Origin: Enterobacteriaceae bacterium RIT714
Lineage (GTDB): Bacteria > Pseudomonadota > Gammaproteobacteria > Enterobacterales > Enterobacteriaceae
DNA length: 64,000 nucleotides
NCBI GenBank assembly: GCA_009668015.1
Contig: WJYB01000010.1
Span: forward strand, 1-64,000
Reading direction: 5' to 3'
Shown piece by piece: positions 1 to 9,757 of this stretch; the first letter of the stretch is position 1, and each line of letters begins with the position of its first letter. The notes beneath the pieces were generated by a model. That model saw nothing but the letters and a program-made list of their open reading frames with translations, was not told the DNA's origin and searched no databases. Position numbers and translations under genes: made by a program.

Positions 1-30
1 TGCGCAGGAATGCGCGTTGGAAACAGAATT

Positions 31-150
31 TGCCTGGCGGCTTTAGCGCGGTGGTCCCACCTGACCCCATGCCGAACTCAGAAGTGAAACGCCGTAGCGC
101 CGATGGTAGTGTGGGGTCTCCCCATGTGAGAGTAGGGAACAGCCAGGCAT
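31..150 (+). rRNA. rrf: 5S ribosomal RNA (last gene of an rrn operon)
   Basis: This is a 120-nt gene that matches enterobacterial 5S rRNA along its length, from TGCCTGGCGG at the 5' end to GCCAGGCAT at the 3' end. The two ends pair as helix I. One helix I pair looks broken (G9 faces A111 where E. coli has U). Bases 1-30 are the spacer after the 23S gene, which lies outside the window. In E. coli the rrnG operon ends next to kgtP in the same way. Confidence 0.97.
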
Positions 151-160
151 TAATTAAGTG

Positions 161-199
161 AAAAGGCCATCCGAAAGGATGGCCTTTTTGCGTTTTTGT
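161..199 (+). terminator. rRNA operon terminator
   Basis: AAAAGGCCATCC and GGATGGCCTTTTT pair around a GAAA loop, and a T-rich tract follows. The hairpin starts 11 nt after the 5S 3' end, the usual position for an intrinsic rrn terminator. I see nothing else in 200-371 except the leader of kgtP. Confidence 0.92.
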
Positions 200-371
200 C
201 CTTCAAGAGATTTTCTGGCACTCCTCCGAATCGATTATCCTGCTAAGTAAATGTGTGACGCAGTTCTCAATGTCTAGCATAACAAAACTATAACATTTCA
301 TTTACTAAATGATTGGGGACTCAGTACCCAGCAAGCCGAAGTTATAAGCTTATGGCAGGAGCATCGCTAAA

Positions 372-1667
372 ATGACAGAAAGTATCACATCGAACGGGAC
401 GCTGGCTGACGGCGATACCCGCCGCAGGGTATGGGCTATTATCAGTGCCTCATCAGGTAACCTGGTCGAATGGTTCGACTTTTACGTTTATTCCTTTTGT
501 TCCCTCTATTTTGCACATATATTTTTTCCATCAGGAAACACCACGACACAGCTACTGCAAACTGCCGGCGTATTTGCAGCTGGTTTTTTGATGCGGCCAA
601 TTGGTGGCTGGTTGTTTGGTCGAATCGCAGATCGGCGAGGGCGAAAAGCCTCAATGCTTATTTCAGTGTGCATGATGTGTCTGGGCTCGCTGGTTATAGC
701 ATGCCTGCCGGGCTATGAGACTATTGGTACGTGGGCACCGGCTCTACTTTTATTAGCACGATTGTTTCAGGGCCTCTCAGTAGGGGGCGAGTACGGAACA
801 AGCGCGACGTACATGAGTGAAGTTGCACTGGAAGGCCGCAAAGGTTTTTATGCCTCATTCCAGTACGTGACGCTCATTGGCGGACAGTTATTAGCGATTC
901 TGGTCGTTGTCATTTTGCAGCAGATCCTAACCGATGAGCAGTTGCATAGCTGGGGATGGAGAATCCCTTTCGCAATGGGAGCTGTATTGGCAGTTGTTGC
1001 ACTGTGGTTGCGTCGTCAACTGGATGAGACCTCGCAAAAAGAGGTCAGGGCACTGAAAGAGGCTGGCTCACTGAAGGGATTATGGCGTAACCGTAAAGCC
1101 TTTTTGATGGTGCTTGGATTCACTGCTGGCGGGTCGTTAAGTTTTTACACTTTTACGACCTATATGCAAAAGTATCTGGTCAATACTACCGGGATGCATG
1201 CCAATGTTGCCAGCATAGTGATGACCGTTGCACTCTTTCTGTTCATGATTATCCAACCAATTATCGGCGCGCTCTCTGACAAAATTGGGCGACGGACGTC
1301 GATGTTAATATTTGGCGGACTCTCTGTTTTCTGTACAGTCCCGATCCTGTCGGCACTGCAACATGTCAGCTCACCCTACGCCGCATTTGCACTCGTTATG
1401 ATGGCGATGATTATTGTGAGTTTTTACACATCGATCAGTGGAATACTGAAAGCAGAAATGTTTCCGGCTCAGGTTCGTGCTTTAGGCGTGGGATTATCTT
1501 ACGCGATTGGTAATGCGCTCTTTGGTGGTTCTGCGGAGTATGTTGCGTTGTCGCTCAAGTCGATGGGCAGTGAAAATATCTTCTTTTGGTATGTGACAGT
1601 TATGGGAGCGTTGGCTTTTATCGTCTCACTAATGCTGCATCGTAAAGGCAAAGGTATTCGTCTTTAG
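372..1667 (+). CDS. kgtP: Alpha-ketoglutarate permease (MFS, proton symporter)
   Basis: KgtP imports 2-oxoglutarate with protons across the inner membrane. The 431-residue protein has the 12-helix major facilitator layout of the metabolite:H+ symporter family. The loop 2-3 signature RIADRRGRK is at residues 84-92, and a family-typical segment [13 protein letters not shown] lies in the middle of the N-terminal half. Length and sequence match E. coli KgtP (432 aa). The start follows a GCAGGAGC ribosome-binding site. By eye the gene looks AT-richer than its neighbours and uses more TTA, CGA and ATA codons. It ends convergently with yfiM, with a 4-bp overlap. Confidence 0.96.
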   Translation: MTESITSNGTLADGDTRRRVWAIISASSGNLVEWFDFYVYSFCSLYFAHIFFPSGNTTTQLLQTAGVFAAGFLMRPIGGWLFGRIADRRGRKASMLISVCMMCLGSLVIACLPGYETIGTWAPALLLLARLFQGLSVGGEYGTSATYMSEVALEGRKGFYASFQYVTLIGGQLLAILVVVILQQILTDEQLHSWGWRIPFAMGAVLAVVALWLRRQLDETSQKEVRALKEAGSLKGLWRNRKAFLMVLGFTAGGSLSFYTFTTYMQKYLVNTTGMHANVASIVMTVALFLFMIIQPIIGALSDKIGRRTSMLIFGGLSVFCTVPILSALQHVSSPYAAFALVMMAMIIVSFYTSISGILKAEMFPAQVRALGVGLSYAIGNALFGGSAEYVALSLKSMGSENIFFWYVTVMGALAFIVSLMLHRKGKGIRL

Positions 1668-1987
1668 TGATCTGCCAGTTGCCATAATGCGTAGCCGGTG
1701 CTGGCACCGGCTATGTCCCAGGCGAAATCCTTCCAGCTCCAGCCGCTCCCTGCCGGGCGGCTATCCCAAAGCTCTTTTGATGCGCCAAGACTCACTGAAA
1801 AAACCAGTCCGAAAGCCGCACTACGATCGTGGCTAAAGCCCTGGCGTTGAGCGTACTCATTGCCTGCAGCGGAGAGCATTGCTGAAGCGATAAAATGTTG
1901 AGCTTTATCCTGACCCTGCCAGCTGTCATTGGCCATATGGCTACAGCCTGATAACAAGAAAACAGTCAGCAGAAAAGAAAAACGCAT
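1664..1987 (-). CDS. yfiM: Small lipoprotein YfiM
   Basis: This 107-residue predicted outer-membrane lipoprotein has a short hydrophobic leader ending in a lipobox LLSGC (Cys about 15), followed by a conserved YfiM body ([21 protein letters not shown]). Its function is not established. I chose the second in-frame ATG because GGAGG (1992-1997) sits at the right distance and the resulting protein matches the E. coli homologue; the upstream ATG adds four residues with no leader logic. The start lies just past the pssA terminator, so yfiM is either made from readthrough or from a promoter inside the pssA 3' end. Confidence 0.88.
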   Translation of the reverse strand: MRFSFLLTVFLLSGCSHMANDSWQGQDKAQHFIASAMLSAAGNEYAQRQGFSHDRSAAFGLVFSVSLGASKELWDSRPAGSGWSWKDFAWDIAGASTGYALWQLADH

Positions 1988-1997
1988 AACGGCCTCC

Positions 1998-2023
1998 AAA
2001 AAAAGCCCTGTCAGTGACAGGGC
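1998..2023 (-). terminator. Intrinsic terminator after pssA
   Basis: On the minus strand GCCCTGTCACTGACAGGGC forms a strong hairpin (2005-2023) followed by seven T (2004-1998). It lies 8 nt after the pssA stop. The end of the T-tract abuts the Shine-Dalgarno sequence of yfiM. Confidence 0.9.
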
Positions 2024-2030
2024 CTGGACG

Positions 2031-3386
2031 TTACAGAATGCGGCTAATCAGACGATCGATACGGATACGGCGTAAACGGCGAATAAGCTTCCGCACTTTA
2101 ACAGGATAGTCGGCGATACTTTGCAGATCGCGATAGTGACGCACTGTCGTCGTATGGGTGCGAATGAGAGCAAGTTCACGTTCACGCTGGGCAGAAAGTT
2201 CGTGGCGCGGATCGTGAATCAGGATCGCATTTTCAAGATCCAACCGCCAGGCGCGCGGATTAAGGTTATTACCGGTTAGCAGCATCCAGTTATCATCAAC
2301 CCACATGCCTTTCAGATGGTAGCTGTTATCTTCATCTTTCCACAGGCGAACGACCAACTGATCGGTATTAACGTAATATTGCAGGCGACTCAGGAATCGG
2401 CGCAGGTTGATCTCATACAGATACGGCAATGCACCAATAATTTTGAAGGGCTGATCTTCCGGAATATAGAAGTCGTTTGCTGTTTTATCACCAACAATGA
2501 TTTCAACTTTTTTGCCATCACGCAGCAGCTGAATAATATTACGCACCAGTATGGCGGGTAAGTTGAAATAGGGAGTACAGATTGTGAGTTTTTGTTCCGT
2601 ACATGGCATCAGATGGTAGATAGTCTTGTTAAGCAGACTGGATTTACCAAGACCCACCAGAGGCGTCACGGAGAGTTGCTCATTGTCCGCATCGCCCTGG
2701 AAATGATACACGGCATCACGCAATTCCTGGCGGAAAAGGCGGATATCATTTTTGATTTCCGGACTCTTAGGACGATTAGGGTCATCCAGCCGGTTTACGC
2801 CACGGCCGCGGACCAGATTCTGATCGACCCAGTTAAACATAATGTCAGCCATCTGTGCATTACGGATCAGATGGTAGCGGTCGTAACGATACTTATCGAG
2901 CTGATGCAGATAAACGTCATTGAGGCTGGCGCCGCTATAAAGCACGCTGTCGTCAATGATGAACCCTTTAAAATGCAGAACGCCCAGGGCTTCGCGCGTA
3001 TTCACGGGAACACCATACACACGTACATCTACGCCAGGATTCTCCTGAGCCATACGGCAGTACCAGTCGGCATTGGTATTCGATGCTGCCGCACCAATTC
3101 GGCCGCGTTGCGCGCGATGCCAGTCAACCAGGATGCGAACATCCAGTTCCGGTCGCTGACGTTTAGCTTCATAGACGGCGTTTAAAATAGCGCGTCCACC
3201 TTCATCCTGTTCAAGATAGAGCGCCACAATGCATATACGCTGAGTGGCACTGGCGATCTTTTCCAGAAGCGTCTCCCTGAAATGGGCGGGAGCGTAAAAG
3301 AACTCGACATCATCAACTGACTGAGAAATCTTCGGTAGTTGAGCAAGGTGTTGTTGATGTTTATTACGCTTAAATTTTGACAACAT
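2031..3386 (-). CDS. pssA: CDP-diacylglycerol-serine O-phosphatidyltransferase
   Basis: PssA makes phosphatidylserine from CDP-diacylglycerol and L-serine, the committed step to phosphatidylethanolamine. It is a peripheral enzyme of the phospholipase D superfamily. Two HKD motifs are visible: HFKGFIIDD with His138/Lys140, and HLKGMWVDD near residue 357. The C-terminus is very basic ([20 protein letters not shown]), consistent with binding acidic lipids and ribosomes. Length is 451 residues, equal to E. coli. I used the second of two adjacent ATG codons to match that length. The gene is followed by an intrinsic terminator. Confidence 0.97.
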   Translation of the reverse strand: MLSKFKRNKHQQHLAQLPKISQSVDDVEFFYAPAHFRETLLEKIASATQRICIVALYLEQDEGGRAILNAVYEAKRQRPELDVRILVDWHRAQRGRIGAAASNTNADWYCRMAQENPGVDVRVYGVPVNTREALGVLHFKGFIIDDSVLYSGASLNDVYLHQLDKYRYDRYHLIRNAQMADIMFNWVDQNLVRGRGVNRLDDPNRPKSPEIKNDIRLFRQELRDAVYHFQGDADNEQLSVTPLVGLGKSSLLNKTIYHLMPCTEQKLTICTPYFNLPAILVRNIIQLLRDGKKVEIIVGDKTANDFYIPEDQPFKIIGALPYLYEINLRRFLSRLQYYVNTDQLVVRLWKDEDNSYHLKGMWVDDNWMLLTGNNLNPRAWRLDLENAILIHDPRHELSAQRERELALIRTHTTTVRHYRDLQSIADYPVKVRKLIRRLRRIRIDRLISRIL

Positions 3387-3496
3387 CACAGTGCGTATCT
3401 TCTCTGTTCATTGAAGGGTTATCTGATCTTTTCAGACAACATAAGCGGATAATGATACCACCAGAACTGTCTAAAGTGGTCAACATTTCCAGTACC

Positions 3497-6160
3497 TTAC
3501 TCTTGACCGGGCGTGGGTGCCAGGCGAAGCGACAGGGCAACAATCCCCTCTTCCAGCTGGACATCAACGTCAAATCCCAGCTTGCGCGCCAGGGTGATCA
3601 TGCCACGGTTATTCGGCATCGTAATACCATTCAGGCACAACAATCCGTGATCTCGGGTGTAACCAATAAGTTTTTCCAGCAAGCGTCTTCCGAGGCCCAA
3701 ACCTTTGAGATCGGAGCGAACCAGCACGGCAAACTCAGCATCCACATTGTCGGGATCAGAAATAGCACGTGTCACACCCAGGATCTCGTCGCCTTCGTCA
3801 CGATGACGAACGGCCACAAACGCCATTTCCCGATCGTAGTCGATTTGGGTCATATTGGCTAAATCATCATGGGTAAATTCGCTGATTTCGCTAAAGTAGC
3901 GATAGTACAAATCTTCTTTGGTAACCTGGGCTATGAAGGCGCGTAGCTGGGGTTCATCTTCAGGAAGGATAGGGCGAAACAGGGCTTGCTCACCGTTTTT
4001 CATCTCAACCCACTCCTCCAGATGAAGAGGATAGGGCCTAATCGCGAGTCGGCTTTCCGGGTCGCCATCGAATGGTGCGATATCCAGCGTAACGTCCAGC
4101 GCGATAAATTCCTGACCCGTGGCCAGAAGCGGATGAATATCCAGCCGTTTAATCTCGGCGCAATCGACAATCAGGTTCGAGACCTGCACAAGAAACTGGC
4201 TGAGACCCGCAATGTCCAGTGACCGGAGCGCGCTACGTGCGCGGATCTTCTTGCTCTTAATGGCCTGAATGACAAGATAACGGGCCAGATTCATATTCAG
4301 CGGCGGGAGTGCGACAACCGCCTGCTCTTCCGGCCGCCATTCCACTCCTCCTTCACCCAGCATAATCAGTGGGCCGAAGACAGGATCGTGGTCGACCACC
4401 ACTCTTAATTCCTGGGCACCGGCCCGATTCGCCATGCTCTGAACGAGAAGCCCATGAATTCTTGCCTGTGGCCAGGTCATTTTGACGCGGTCAAAAATGG
4501 CCTCGGCGGCTTGTTGCACTTCTGTCGCGGTGCGCAGATAGAGCATCACACCCTGGACATCCGATTTATGCGGAATATCAGGAGAACGCAATTTCAGGGC
4601 GACCGGATAACCTATTTGTTCGGCGATATGCACGGCTTCGGCACTGTCTCCGGCGATCCAGGTCGGCAGGGTCTGCATGCCATAGGCATTCAAAATCGGC
4701 TGCACCTCATGGGTGTCCAGCGAGCGGGCGCCGTCCTCAATCGCCTGTCGTAACAGATTGTGGGCTTCGGTAGCATTTGCTTTCAGATTACCGGGTAACG
4801 CAGGCGTCTCACGCAGCTGCTTTTGATTGCGGCGGTATTCCACCATATGCATGAAGGCGGTGATCGATCCTTCTGGCGTACGGTAGGTTGGTAATCCCGC
4901 TTCGCTGAACAGCCGTCGGGCCTCCTGCGAAGAAAACTCACCGCACCAGTTGGTCAGGAGGGTGACGTATTTGCCGCGCGGATGATGCTTAACGGCATCA
5001 ATCAACGCGCGCGCGCTTTCACTGCCGGGCGCGGCGGCGCTGGGGGAGTGGATTACCAGCAGGGCGTCAAAATCCTGGCTATCCAGCAGTAACGAAATCG
5101 CCTGGATATAGCGTTCACTGGTGGCGTCATCTCGCAAATCAAGGGGGTTGCCAGGCGTGACGCTGACAGGCAGCGCCTGACGTAATTGAAGCAGCGTCTC
5201 TTCGCTCAGGGTGGCGAGTTTACCGTTGCGTAACCACAATTCATCAAGCGCCAGCGCTGCGGGCGCCGCGCCGTTACTCAGAATCATCAACTTTTCGCCG
5301 TGTAAAGGACGCATATGGCTTAACGTCTCCACCGCGGAGAAAAGCTCGTGGGTATCCTGTACGCGCAGCAAACCGGCACGTTGAATAGCGGCATCCCAGG
5401 CCGGGTCCATCCCCGAATGCGAATGCAATAAGCGCTGAGCCGCCGGGCTACGACCGCTTTTGATAACCAGAATCGGTTTATTACGCGAGGCGCTGCGTGC
5501 CGCAGAGACAAAGCGGCGCGCATCACTCAGATGCTCAAGATAGAGAAGAATCGCGCTGGTTTTGCTGTCACGCGCCAGGAAATCGAGCAGTTCATCCACG
5601 TCAATATCGAGGCTGTCACCTAACGCGATGAAATAGGAAAAGCCCATTTCACGCTGCTGCGCCCAGTCGAGGATGGTGTTAGAAACGGCGGCAGACTGGG
5701 ATATAAACGCCAGTTTACCTTTGCGTATCGGAACAGGAGAAAAGCTGGCGTTCAAACCCTGCCACGGGGCGAGCAGCCCGAGGCTATTTGGCCCGAGCAA
5801 TCGCATCTGGTACCGACTCGCACAGGCCAGTAGTTCCGCCTGCTGCTCAGGGGGCGACGAGAGAATAATGCACGTTTTGCAACCTTTCTCGCCCAGCGCT
5901 TCAAGGAGCGCGATAGTGCGTTTGGCATGCGTGCAGAGCACGGCAAGATCAGGGACAAACGGCAGACTTTGTATATCTGGCCACGCGAGGACGCCCTGAA
6001 CCGCTTTATAAGCCGGCGTGACAGGCATGACAGGACCATTAAATCCACCGGCCAAAAGGTTACGCATCATTAAGTATCCCGCACGATCGGGTTTCATTGA
6101 TGCGCCAATCACGGCAATGGATTTAGGGCGAAGTAGCGCTTCTAGCCCTCGCTGGCTCAT
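3497..6160 (-). CDS. patZ: Protein lysine acetyltransferase PatZ (Pka/YfiQ)
   Basis: PatZ acetylates lysines of central metabolic enzymes such as acetyl-CoA synthetase. The 887-residue protein has the family layout: an N-terminal CoA-binding Rossmann region (residues 1-150, IAVIGASMKPDRAG), a ligase-CoA/ATP-grasp half typical of ADP-forming acyl-CoA synthetases, and a C-terminal GNAT acetyltransferase domain from about residue 730 (LKGLGLGRRLLEKLI is the acetyl-CoA loop). The start has an AGGAGA ribosome-binding site. It lies 35 nt downstream of tapT on the same strand, so the two are probably cotranscribed, as yfiP-yfiQ are in E. coli. Confidence 0.95.
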   Translation of the reverse strand: MSQRGLEALLRPKSIAVIGASMKPDRAGYLMMRNLLAGGFNGPVMPVTPAYKAVQGVLAWPDIQSLPFVPDLAVLCTHAKRTIALLEALGEKGCKTCIILSSPPEQQAELLACASRYQMRLLGPNSLGLLAPWQGLNASFSPVPIRKGKLAFISQSAAVSNTILDWAQQREMGFSYFIALGDSLDIDVDELLDFLARDSKTSAILLYLEHLSDARRFVSAARSASRNKPILVIKSGRSPAAQRLLHSHSGMDPAWDAAIQRAGLLRVQDTHELFSAVETLSHMRPLHGEKLMILSNGAAPAALALDELWLRNGKLATLSEETLLQLRQALPVSVTPGNPLDLRDDATSERYIQAISLLLDSQDFDALLVIHSPSAAAPGSESARALIDAVKHHPRGKYVTLLTNWCGEFSSQEARRLFSEAGLPTYRTPEGSITAFMHMVEYRRNQKQLRETPALPGNLKANATEAHNLLRQAIEDGARSLDTHEVQPILNAYGMQTLPTWIAGDSAEAVHIAEQIGYPVALKLRSPDIPHKSDVQGVMLYLRTATEVQQAAEAIFDRVKMTWPQARIHGLLVQSMANRAGAQELRVVVDHDPVFGPLIMLGEGGVEWRPEEQAVVALPPLNMNLARYLVIQAIKSKKIRARSALRSLDIAGLSQFLVQVSNLIVDCAEIKRLDIHPLLATGQEFIALDVTLDIAPFDGDPESRLAIRPYPLHLEEWVEMKNGEQALFRPILPEDEPQLRAFIAQVTKEDLYYRYFSEISEFTHDDLANMTQIDYDREMAFVAVRHRDEGDEILGVTRAISDPDNVDAEFAVLVRSDLKGLGLGRRLLEKLIGYTRDHGLLCLNGITMPNNRGMITLARKLGFDVDVQLEEGIVALSLRLAPTPGQE

Positions 6161-6195
6161 ACAAGTCTCCTGTAAACGCGAGTGACCTGATGATT

Positions 6196-6894
6196 TTAAA
6201 CGCTTTGTGGATCTTCTGCTGTGACGCTTCCCGTACGAATGGGTTTTCCTGCCAGATAGCGTTCGCGAAAACAGGAAAAATGATCCCCGAGCGCGCTGGC
6301 TGCCGTAGTGTCACCCGCCAGATCAAGCAGAGCGATCGCCACTTCCGCCGTGCAATATTGGCCCTCGGCATGCGCTTCGCGCAGGCGATAGGCTGATACT
6401 CTTGAGAGATCGACGGAGATCACGGGTAATGCATCAAGGTACGGGCTTTTGCGGAACATTTTTCGCGCTTCCGTCCAGGTGCCATCCAGCATAATAAACA
6501 GAGGCGGTTTATCGGTAGGCGGGGTGGAAATTACCTCCCGCGCATTGCCAGCATAGGAGGCAGGGAACACCACCATCGGCTGATAATCAGGACAGGCAAC
6601 CAAATCGAGCAGGGCCTGCGGCGGTTCAGTCCGTGACCACTGAAACGCGGCGGTATTCGGCAAAATATCAGCAATCAGTCTTCCGGTATTGCTGGGTTTC
6701 ATGGGTTCGGTGTCGAACATCACCAGACAAAAACGGCTTTGGGCATGACTGGTCGTCAGCGTTTCGCACAGACACTGTTTCAGGGGCAGAAGGCATCGCT
6801 GGCAGCGACGAACACGGTTGCCACGGGCGAGAAAAGGGCGAGTCGCACGCGCCAGGCGTTCGGCGCGCAATTGAAGTACGGCGTTATCAGTCAT
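6196..6894 (-). CDS. tapT: tRNA-uridine aminocarboxypropyltransferase (DTW domain)
   Basis: TapT (formerly YfiP) forms acp3U47 in tRNA variable loops, using S-adenosylmethionine as donor. The 232-residue protein carries the DTW-family motif MLDGTW and the following EARKMFRKSPYL segment. An N-terminal Cys cluster (RRCQRC...CLC) probably binds zinc. I chose the ATG at 6894, which gives the E. coli length and N-terminus (MTDNAVLQLRAER); an in-frame start 14 codons upstream gives an unconserved extension. Neither start has a good Shine-Dalgarno sequence. The gene is first in a likely tapT-patZ operon. Confidence 0.92.
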   Translation of the reverse strand: MTDNAVLQLRAERLARATRPFLARGNRVRRCQRCLLPLKQCLCETLTTSHAQSRFCLVMFDTEPMKPSNTGRLIADILPNTAAFQWSRTEPPQALLDLVACPDYQPMVVFPASYAGNAREVISTPPTDKPPLFIMLDGTWTEARKMFRKSPYLDALPVISVDLSRVSAYRLREAHAEGQYCTAEVAIALLDLAGDTTAASALGDHFSCFRERYLAGKPIRTGSVTAEDPQSV

Positions 6895-6963
6895 GGAAGA
6901 GGCGCAGTAAAAACGCCATTTTCGCAGAGGGAACAACGGGGCACAAGATGTGCCCCGCGAATG

Positions 6964-7383
6964 TTACAAAGATTCGTTCAACCAGCTATCAAAAGGCGCT
7001 TTCGGTACCGCTCCGTTGAGCATGTCGATCACTTCACCATTTTTGAAAATCATAATGGTAGGAATGCTGCGAATGCGGAATCGTGCGCTTAATTCCCGTT
7101 CGGCTTCAGTGTTCACTTTCACGAAGCGCATTTTACCGCTGCGCTCTTCGGCGACATCTTCAAAAATGGGCGCAAAGTTACGGCATGGCCCGCACCATGG
7201 GGCCCAAAAATCCACCACGACCGGCAGATCGTCTTTCAGCAGTTTATCGAGAGTTTCACCCGTTGCGTTGATCACGTCGCCATCGAAAAGCTCATGCCCG
7301 CAACGCCCGCATTTTGCCCCATCATCCATTCGATCATCCGGAATGCGATTCAGGGCCTGGCAGTTGGCACATACGGTATTCAT
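6964..7383 (-). CDS. trxC: Thioredoxin 2
   Basis: Trx2 is a cytoplasmic dithiol reductant that is induced by OxyR in E. coli. The 139-residue protein has an N-terminal zinc ribbon (CxxC at residues 5-8 and 25-28) and the thioredoxin active site WCGPC (Cys64/Cys67), followed by the cis-proline segment SIPTIMIF. An open frame continues 32 codons upstream, but the ATG at 7383 has an AGAGG site and matches the E. coli start. I could not define a convincing OxyR operator upstream. Confidence 0.96.
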   Translation of the reverse strand: MNTVCANCQALNRIPDDRMDDGAKCGRCGHELFDGDVINATGETLDKLLKDDLPVVVDFWAPWCGPCRNFAPIFEDVAEERSGKMRFVKVNTEAERELSARFRIRSIPTIMIFKNGEVIDMLNGAVPKAPFDSWLNESL

Positions 7384-7555
7384 AACTAACCTCTGATAAT
7401 GCAGTGGGACATAGCGGCAATAGGCCGATAATGTTTCTGATATGTTACATATTATCATCGAGCCTGTTTGAAACGACAATGCGTTTTATTCAATAGGAAC
7501 AATAGTCACAGGCTTTTGTATGAAATAATGGCTATGCGCTTGCACATCGGGTAAT

Positions 7556-7572
7556 CTGCGCGCTTCGCGCAG
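7556..7572 (+). other. Stem-loop in the yfiF leader
   Basis: CTGCGCG and CGCGCAG form a perfect 7-bp stem with a 3-nt loop. It ends a few bases before the GGAG ribosome-binding site of yfiF and could affect initiation. No T-tract follows, so it is not a standard terminator. Confidence 0.5.
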
Positions 7573-7589
7573 CGCTGGTGGAGAAAAGC

Positions 7590-8687
7590 ATGAACGACGA
7601 ACTGAAGAATAAAAGCGGCAAGGTCAAAGTGATGTATGTCCGCAGTGATGATGATTCTGACAAACGCACCCAAAATCCGCGTACCGGTAAGGGTGGGGGC
7701 CGTCCGGGACCATCTCGTGCAGACGGTGGCCGTCGCCCCGCCCGCGATGACAAAAATACCCGCGGTGATGACCGCAAACGTGATGACCGTAAGCGTGACG
7801 ATCGCCGTCGCGACGATCGTCCACGTGATGATTTCCCGCGTGACGCATCGCCATGGCGCACCGTTTCCCGCGCCCCAGGCGAGGAAGCGCCAGCGAAAGC
7901 CGATCACGGCGGTATTAGCGGTAAGAGCTTTATTGATCCGGAAGTTCTGCGCCGTCAGCGCGCGGAAGAGACCCGCGTCTATGGTGAGAACGCCTGTCAG
8001 GCGCTGTTCCAGAGTCGCCCTGACTGTATCGTTCGCGCCTGGTTTATTCAAAGCGTCACCCCGCGCTTCAAAGAAGCCCTGCGCTGGATGGCTGCGAACC
8101 GCAAAGCCTACCACGTGGTGGATGATGCCGAACTGACGAAAGCGTCTGGCACAGAGCATCACGGCGGCGTCTGCTTCCTGATTAAAAAACGTAACGGTAC
8201 TACGGTGAAGCAATGGGTCAGTCAGGCTGACGCCGATGACTGCGTGCTGGCGCTGGAAGATGTCGGTAACCCGCATAATCTGGGCGCGATGATGCGAAGC
8301 TGTGCGCACTTTGGTGTGAAAGGCGTGCTGTTGCAGGATGCTGCGATTGTGGAATCTGGTGCGGCAATTCGTACTGCCGAGGGTGGTGCGGAACACGTGC
8401 AGCCTATCACTGGCGAGAGCGTTCTGGATGCCATTGAAGAATTCCGTAAAGCCGGTTATTCAATCGTGACCACTTCCAGCCATACCGGTACGCCGCTGTT
8501 TAAAGCGACACTGCCACGCAAGATGGTGCTGGTGCTGGGTCAGGAGCGAGATGGCCTGTCCGATGCCGCGCTTTCTTCTGCCGATCTTAGCGTATCCATC
8601 GACGGGACTGGCAAAGTTGAGAGCCTTAACGTTTCCGTTGCGACTGGCGTTCTGCTGGCCGAATGGTGGCGTCAGAACAAAGCCTAA
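7590..8687 (+). CDS. yfiF: SpoU/TrmH-family RNA methyltransferase-like protein YfiF
   Basis: The C-terminal half (about residues 200-365) is a SPOUT fold of the SpoU/TrmH 2'-O-ribose methyltransferase family: motif 1 [14 protein letters not shown], motif 2 [10 protein letters not shown] and motif 3 [10 protein letters not shown]. The N-terminal part contains a substrate-binding segment preceded by a very charged tail. The true substrate is unknown. The protein has 365 residues against 345 in E. coli. The extra length is an Arg/Asp-rich run at about residues 57-85, built from repeats of the form (K/R)RDD. The ATG at 7590 has a GGAG site and gives the conserved N-terminus [11 protein letters not shown]. 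Confidence 0.92.
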   Translation: MNDELKNKSGKVKVMYVRSDDDSDKRTQNPRTGKGGGRPGPSRADGGRRPARDDKNTRGDDRKRDDRKRDDRRRDDRPRDDFPRDASPWRTVSRAPGEEAPAKADHGGISGKSFIDPEVLRRQRAEETRVYGENACQALFQSRPDCIVRAWFIQSVTPRFKEALRWMAANRKAYHVVDDAELTKASGTEHHGGVCFLIKKRNGTTVKQWVSQADADDCVLALEDVGNPHNLGAMMRSCAHFGVKGVLLQDAAIVESGAAIRTAEGGAEHVQPITGESVLDAIEEFRKAGYSIVTTSSHTGTPLFKATLPRKMVLVLGQERDGLSDAALSSADLSVSIDGTGKVESLNVSVATGVLLAEWWRQNKA

Positions 8688-8705
8688 TATTGCTTTGTCT
8701 ACCAT

Positions 8706-8738
8706 AATGCCCGGTTATAGCCGGGCATTATTATTTTT
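8706..8738 (+). terminator. Terminator after yfiF
   Basis: AATGCCCGG and CCGGGCATT pair around a 6-nt loop (8706-8729), followed by ATTATTTTTA. It lies between the convergent yfiF and ung genes and has its T-rich side on the plus strand. Confidence 0.85.
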
Positions 8739-8753
8739 ATCTCTTCTAAGAAA

Positions 8754-9443
8754 TCACTCGCTTTCAGCCGGTAAAACGGGCATCCAGTCAATTGGCGCAT
8801 CATTGCGTTTTTTCAGCCACTCATTAGTCAGAACAAAGTGGTTACAGCCAAAAAATCCGCGGTGAGCCGACAGTGGAGAGGGATGTGGCGCTTTCAGGAC
8901 ATGATGACGTTGGGCATCGATGATCGCCCCTTTCTTCTGCGCGTGAGCGCCCCACAGCAAAAACACCACGCCTTCACAATGTTCATTGATAAGGCTGATG
9001 ACTTTATCCGTAAAGGTTTCCCAGCCCAGACTGGCGTGTGAGTGAGCCTGTCCCGCGCGAACCGTTAACACGGTGTTGAGTAACAGCACACCCTGGCGCG
9101 CCCAACTCTCAAGATAACCATGCGCAGGGCGGGTAAAGCCCGGAATCGACCCTTCCAGCTCTTTATACATATTCAGCAGCGAAGGGGGCGTGGCAATACC
9201 CGGACGAACGGAGAACGCGAGCCCGTGCGCCTGTCCCGGACCGTGATAAGGATCCTGCCCCAGGATCACCACTTTGACGTCCTTCAGTTCCGTATAACGA
9301 AAGGCGTTGAACACATCTTTCTGCGGCGGGTAGATCGTCTGGCCGGCCTGCCGTTCGGTCGCAACGGTATTCAGGGTATTGATAAAATAGGGCTGCTGCT
9401 TCTCATCGGCCAGTACATCATGCCAGGTTAACGGTGTTGTCAT
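8754..9443 (-). CDS. ung: Uracil-DNA glycosylase
   Basis: Ung removes uracil from DNA to start base-excision repair. The 229-residue protein matches E. coli Ung in length. It shows the family 1 catalytic motif GQDPYH (residues 62-67, Asp64 activates water) and the leucine-loop motif [10 protein letters not shown] near residue 187. The ATG at 9443 has a GGAGAG site; an in-frame ATG five codons upstream is not needed. The gene diverges from grcA. Confidence 0.97.
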   Translation of the reverse strand: MTTPLTWHDVLADEKQQPYFINTLNTVATERQAGQTIYPPQKDVFNAFRYTELKDVKVVILGQDPYHGPGQAHGLAFSVRPGIATPPSLLNMYKELEGSIPGFTRPAHGYLESWARQGVLLLNTVLTVRAGQAHSHASLGWETFTDKVISLINEHCEGVVFLLWGAHAQKKGAIIDAQRHHVLKAPHPSPLSAHRGFFGCNHFVLTNEWLKKRNDAPIDWMPVLPAESE

Positions 9444-9582
9444 CTTGCTCTCCTGCAATTCTCAACTGTGCCTAGCTTACCCGTTTAAAGGAAGGGAGCA
9501 AAATTCCTCGCGACATTTACGGCTAAGTCTTTCAATTTAATTTGAATTACTCAAATCTGCGCGGGTATTTGGCTGGTTAAAA

Positions 9583-9596
9583 TTGATCTGAAACAA
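9583..9596 (+). promoter_or_regulatory. Upstream FNR site of grcA
   Basis: TTGATCTGAAACAA has a perfect left FNR half-site (TTGAT) and a right half with one mismatch. Its centre is 53 bp upstream of the promoter-proximal FNR site, the same offset as the -93.5/-40.5 pair known for E. coli yfiD. Confidence 0.75.
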
Positions 9597-9635
9597 CAAA
9601 ATCAAACCACACTATTTGTGTGGTTGCGTTTTTTG

Positions 9636-9649
9636 TTGATTTAAATCAA
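9636..9649 (+). promoter_or_regulatory. Promoter-proximal FNR site of grcA
   Basis: TTGATTTAAATCAA is a perfect match to the FNR consensus TTGAT-N4-ATCAA. An AT-rich -10 region (ATATATATA, 9671-9679) follows at the spacing of a class II FNR promoter. This predicts a transcript start near 9683 and a leader of about 75 nt. Confidence 0.9.
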
Positions 9650-9757
9650 AGAATCATAGGGTGGCGGCTGATATATATACACTCAAGCAACAATGGTTTT
9701 ACCAATTGGCCGCGAGAGGCCGACATTCATTAATTAATGTAGCCCTGGAGGCATGAC

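Noticed and set aside
7405..7440. ATAG-like repeats upstream of trxC as an OxyR site
   Set aside because: Spacing between the ATAG elements does not fit the OxyR pattern well enough to annotate.
7506..8396. 296-codon open frame on the minus strand opposite yfiF
   Set aside because: It is antisense to a conserved SpoU-family gene; its length results from the Arg/Asp repeat codons read backwards, and it has no recognisable domain.
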